Assembly (NCBI GenBank): GCA_017607445.1
Contig: JAEVHH010000001.1
Span: 3,844,001-3,908,000 of the forward strand
Length of the DNA: 64,000 nucleotides
Direction of reading: 5' to 3'
Source: Histoplasma ohiense
Lineage: Eukaryota > Ascomycota > Eurotiomycetes > Onygenales > Ajellomycetaceae
Shown here: piece after piece, positions 60,307-64,000 of the stretch
Position numbering within the stretch: position 1 is the stretch's first letter
Layout: the number at the start of each line of letters is the position of its first letter
Made by a program: the position numbers and the translations under genes
The notes under the pieces: model-generated
Told to the model about the DNA's origin: nothing
Seen by the model: the letters and a program-made list of their open reading frames with translations, nothing else
Database searches by the model: none

Positions 60307-61042
60307 ATGGCCCCAACGGAGCTAGAACTGAAAAAGCGAAGGACGAGAAATGACTATCCATTCCACTTGGAATATCGAACACGATGGTGAGCACTCGCAT
60401 ATAGATTCTTGACACATTACCTGTTATCTATAGAAGGATTTAAATGCATCTGAATGGCAATGGCGGGGGAACAAAATTACCGAAAAGCGCACGTAACGTA
60501 TGAGACTATTTTAACCGTTCCATATTGATGAATTTGATATCAGGTCCGACAACGATATGTACGCCCATCTAAACAATAGCATATACGCCTTTCTCATCGA
60601 CTCTATCGTAAACACTTACCTAATAAACCACTGTGGTCTTGACCCTTTCTCTGCGCGCTCTTCTGCTCCTACCTGCCGATCACTCAACTACAGCATCTCA
60701 ACTTCCGAACGTCCAGATGCACCCTCCCAAATTGGACTTGTCGTCTCCTCGTATTGTGATTATTTCTCTTCCGTTACATTTCCAGATGTGATAGACTTAG
60801 GCCTGCGCGTTGTCAAACTTGGCAACTCAAGCGCGATGTATGAGGTTGGCATTTTCCGTCGTGGAGAAGCGATGGTCAAGGCTGTCGGTGGGTTTACGCA
60901 CGTGTTCGTGGAGAAAAGAACTGATATGAAGTTTGTAGCAAGAGGCGGAGGTGGAACGGCAAAACGGAAAATGGATTGGAGGATCCGGGACGGCCTTGAG
61001 AGGCTGATTGTAAAGGAAAAGGCAGTATCGTCAAAGCTCTGA
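60307..61042 (+). CDS. hot-dog fold acyl-CoA thioesterase (4HBT type)
   Basis: Exons 60307-60386 and 60544-61042; 192 residues. A 157-nt intron (GTGAGC donor, ATATCAG acceptor) joins FHLEYRTRW to SDNDMYAHLNNSIYAFLIDS, which is the 4HBT signature with the conserved Asp and the (G/A)H-NN motif. The second half of the fold includes LVVSSYCDYFSSVTFPDVIDLGLRV, written here only in part, and VGGFTHVFVEK. Family enzymes hydrolyse acyl-CoA thioesters. Substrate and location are unknown; there is no clear targeting sequence or peroxisomal tripeptide (ends SKL in VSSKL, which is in fact a canonical PTS1). That C-terminal Ser-Lys-Leu suggests import into peroxisomes. Confidence 0.88.
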
Positions 61043-61859
61043 AAGCTCGACCGAGTGTAGTCCTATAATGGGGGGCCAATTATATCTTGGACTCAAAGTG
61101 ATATATGGAAATTGCAGCGTATGGTAACGCAGCAGCATGTAAAGTCATTAAGTTAGCGATATAAATGAAATCATTTAATACTGCTTTATGTGTGTATCTG
61201 GTCGCTAGATATAGTGGGTTGGCGGAAATCCTGCGAACACCTCCCATTTAGCTCTACTTTGATCGTCTCCTCTCCCTGTCACCACGTTCAAAGGCATCTA
61301 TTCTTATTTTTGTCTTTCCGATTTTGCTGCCCATACAGAAACAGAAACGAAACGGAAGAACGCCTTGTCTACGTAAATTATCTGCTGGCTCCACCTGAAA
61401 GCCAGTCAATTTGATATTAACACATTAATACCCATCTATCTTTATCAAGAAAACAATACGTAAACGCAAGATGCAGATTCTGGCTCATGGCGGTAAAAAA
61501 ATCGTAGTCATCATCATAAGAAAATGAGTTGTGATTACATCACACACTGCCACTTCATTTCGAGATGCTTGAAGCCAACTTTTTTGAAGGCACATAATCC
61601 AACACGCCGTTGAACGGGCCGGGGTTATCGTTAGCGGAAGCAGGGAAAAGGAATAAAGAAACGGAGATAACTGATTATTTTGGAATACCAGACTTCCAAC
61701 AATTTGTAGGGTATATGCTCAGTTGGCTTTCGCTGAAATAGAGAGCCTCTCACGATATGCGGGGATCAAAGTTCTAAAAAAAATAAAAATGGAAAAAATG
61801 AAAAATGAAAGCAAGAAATATGGTATGCGATTCCGGAGCTTAATAGGCTATGCGGGCCT
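61043..61859. other. convergent intergenic region
   Basis: 0.8 kb between thioesterase and xdj1 3' ends, AT-rich, with no gene visible. Confidence 0.5.
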
Positions 61860-63486
61860 TTACTGTGTCGTACATTGTGCTTGTCCACCATCCTCTTCAT
61901 CTTCATCCTCCCAAGCTGAGTTTCCTTGGGTGTCTTTGGATCCGAACTCCCCGAGGCTTGCCTTCGGATCGTACTCGACATCATCTACCGTTTCGGCCTT
62001 GATGGTAGGGCCCGGTCTAGGAAGGATCTCACGTAGCTTCGTAAGAGTAGTGGGATCTGAAGCCCACCCATCATCCGGGAACTTGATTTGGACAGCCAAG
62101 TACAGATCGCCTCTCGCATCACTTTTCTTGAAAGGCATGCCCTCTCCTGCGACTTTGAGGATTTGGTTAGGTCTCAGAACAGAACCTTCTGTTTTAGGGT
62201 GTGTGATCTCGATGCCTCTTCCGTCGAGGTGTTTCAGCACTACACGGGAGAAACCGCAGAGCGCCTCAGCTAACGTGACTTCAATATCGGCCATCAGATC
62301 CGCACCGGCTCGTCGGAATGTTTCATGCTCTATTTCCTCTAAATGGAATATAATATCTCCTGGCTCTGTGTTTGGCAGCTGGTCTCCCTCTCCCTCCAAT
62401 ATGATCTTGTCACCTTGTCTGCAAAAGGGTCAGGAAACATTAACTTCAATGGTACGAAGACGAGAGCAGGATCCGAAACATACTTCGCGCCACGTGGAAT
62501 ATAGACCTCGAGGAGCTTGCGCTCTTCCGTGACTTGTTTCCCTTTGCATTTTTTGCATTTGTCTTTTGGTTGAAAAAAGCTCCCTGAGCCTTCACACACC
62601 TTACATTCCGCCATAGCCTGGGTGACCATGCCCGGCCCTACTTGTACCAAGGTTTCCTTGTACCCTAATATGTTAAAGTTGTTATTAGCGAACAGATCAT
62701 ACTGCTCAAAATACTGGGGTACTTACCAGCACCCCCGCAAGTAGAGCACAGTTTTGGTGTAGCCTTTTCTTTCCCACCCTTCCCTTTACAGAGACTGCAT
62801 AAGACATTTTTTGTACTTGAAAACTTGACGGTCCGGCCTTTGTACAAGTCCTCCAAACTCACTGAATACTCTTGAACCTCGTTTTGTCCCTTTCTTGGCT
62901 TGCTAGGTCTTGGCCCGCCAAATCCCGGCATGCCTCCTCCCATATTCATCCCCCCACCGAACATCGACGCGAGGAGATCATCGAGATCGGGGCCGCCTTG
63001 CATACCAGCCCGTCCCGACCCATCAAACGCCGACATTCCATGGGTGTCGTAGATGTGCCTCTTCTCATCGTCATAGAGGATGTCATAAGCCTGGCTCACG
63101 GCCTTAAAGCGTACTTCAGCTCCCTCTCGTTCTTCTGGGGAAACTTTATCGGGATGGTGCGCAAGAGCTGCCTATGGAAAGAGATAGGGACATGTCCATT
63201 AGTTTCTGATGCACGAACTGTTTCTTAACGTGACTGTAGGAGTTGCACACCTTGCGATAAGCCTTGCGTATATCCTCTTTCGTAGCAGATTTGTCGATGT
63301 TCAATATATCTGTCGCAGTTGAATGTCAAGAGCCATTACACATATAAAAAGGAATGTGCCAAAACTCACTGTATAAATCCGTCTCACCGTCAGCAAATTC
63401 CACTATTGGCCCCGGTTAGCGAAATTGGCGAGAAAAAGATCCTCAAGTTCTTCATGGACTCAGATGTAAACAACGAGCAACTCACT
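61860..63486 (-). CDS. xdj1: Xdj1/Ydj1-type DnaJ (Hsp40, class I) with C-terminal CaaX-like motif
   Basis: Minus-strand exons: 63486 (single base A), 63402-63370, 63309-63251, 63171-62727, 62664-62484 and 62418-61860; 425 residues. The start codon is split A|TG: donor GTGAGT after AAAAA, branch CGCTAACC, acceptor CCAATAG. The J domain begins MEFADGETDLYNILNIDKSA with HPD at residues 37-39; then a Gly/Met-rich linker, four zinc CxxCxGxG-type motifs (CSLC, CSTC, CKVC, CKKC) and the two substrate-binding beta domains. The end (FPDDGW, then an acidic tail ending CTTQ) resembles Xdj1, which ends in a similar Cys motif, rather than Mas5/Ydj1. CTTQ would permit farnesylation and membrane attachment. 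It is a co-chaperone of Hsp70, in yeast linked to mitochondrial outer-membrane biogenesis. Confidence 0.93.
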
Positions 63487-63879
63487 TTTTGATAAACAGG
63501 AAAAACACTGATATTTTAGATCCTCAGGGCTAACAAATAGTATGTACGGGTAAAAGAGCGACTTGAGGAAGCAGCAGACAAGCAGAATATGCGTGCCGTC
63601 TCTATATGATGACAGTGATGGTGTTGAGCTGCCTGTTGGAAAAATGATAAATATTTAATCAGAGTTTTGGTTGGCGGCGGCGGCAAAGATTTTCCTCATC
63701 GCGGACACCACCAATAGAAAACACCGCCATCAAACCCGTGAATTGCAACGACGTATTTAACCGAGCTCTGTTCGGCCACAGGACTAGAATTGTGAATTTC
63801 CTTACTATGCCATATGATTTGCTATTGGAATGAACGTTAATTCTTGTTTTCCCCTGCATTGAACCTTACCGTCCTGACA
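63487..63879. other. divergent spacer at the right edge
   Basis: 393 bp upstream of xdj1 (-) and of the partial gene (+). The xdj1 leader lies within its left part. No other feature. Confidence 0.45.
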
Positions 63880-64000
63880 ATGAAGCCGCCATATCGGCCA
63901 AAACGCGCCATTTCTCCCTGTATATTCTGCGGCGCAAGGTTCTCTACAACAGCAGGTCGTCTTGCGCGGAAGCAAAGCAAACTACTACCGGACTCCCCGG
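63880..64000 (+). CDS. 5' end of an unidentified gene, cut by the window edge
   Basis: An open frame from the ATG at 63880 runs off the window (40 codons). It begins with a basic stretch (MKPPYRPKRAISP), then a CxxC pair (CIFCGARF), then more basic residues, which could suit a mitochondrial presequence or a zinc-binding start. The divergent position to xdj1 with a promoter-sized gap supports a real gene. I do not recognise the family from so little sequence, and the frame might end in an early intron. Confidence 0.35.
   Translation, partial: MKPPYRPKRAISPCIFCGARFSTTAGRLARKQSKLLPDSP

Noticed and set aside
1..64000. A biosynthetic cluster, defence system, intact transposon or tRNA genes
   Set aside because: The enzymes present (nitronate monooxygenase, thioesterase, heme oxygenase, MFS transporter) are scattered among housekeeping genes without a backbone enzyme. 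I found no transposase, reverse transcriptase, terminal repeats of useful length, or tRNA-like T-loop/acceptor pairing by eye.

Overview
The window is nuclear DNA of a filamentous ascomycete. The genes have short GT-AG introns (mostly 50-150 nt), CTAAC-like branch sites and orthologues typical of Eurotiomycetes. The HNH_2-type and DUF7703-type genes and the ribosomal and repair protein sequences point to Onygenales or a close relative, but that placement is inference. I see no bacterial, viral or intact transposon gene, no CRISPR array and no tRNA or rRNA gene. Splice sites were assigned by eye from reading frame, donor, branch and acceptor signals and from recalled family sequences.

Layout. 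1-3.5 kb is gene-poor. A four-span membrane protein follows at 3.5-5.2 kb (+). Condensin subunit Cnd2/Brn1 lies at 6.9-9.8 kb (-), an HNH_2-type protein at 11-12 kb (-) and a Na+/Ca2+-exchanger-family protein at 12.6-15.7 kb (+). The endocytic scaffold Pan1 occupies 16.3-21.2 kb (-), followed by RNA polymerase II subunit Rpb11 at 22-22.9 kb (-), a GC-rich nitronate monooxygenase at 24.4-25.5 kb (+), a conserved low-complexity protein at 26.4-29.6 kb (-) and a GC-rich F-box/2EXR-like protein at 32.9-34.4 kb (-). In between lies a 3.2-kb satellite-rich gap.

The centre (36.6-42.9 kb) carries rad7 (-) and rad16 (+) head to head. These encode the two partners of the global-genome nucleotide excision repair complex (NEF4 in yeast), with about 0.6 kb between their start codons. 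The right part holds a DUF7703 membrane protein (44.8-45.9 kb, +), a small one-span protein (46.3-46.8 kb, +), a Sec2-type Rab exchange factor (47.4-48.3 kb, +), a heme oxygenase of the Hmx1 type (49.6-50.9 kb, -), ribosomal protein L32 (51.9-52.7 kb, +), an MFS sugar transporter (55.4-57.2 kb, +), an RluA/Pus9 pseudouridine synthase (57.9-59.6 kb, -), a hot-dog thioesterase (60.3-61.0 kb, +), a farnesylation-motif Hsp40 of the Xdj1 type (61.9-63.5 kb, -) and the start of an unidentified gene at the right edge (+).

Most genes are unrelated housekeeping functions; the functional unit that stands out is rad7-rad16. Other points worth attention are introns that split the start codon in rad7 (AT|G) and xdj1 (A|TG), an intron ending exactly before the rpl32 ATG, a promoter motif pair (TCACGTGA plus AAGGGTTTA) shared by rpl32 and the rad7/rad16 intergenic region, a repeated intergenic 9-mer TACTCCGTA, and three gene models that need a non-standard splice or a homopolymer correction (pan1, the HNH gene and the 26-29 kb gene).
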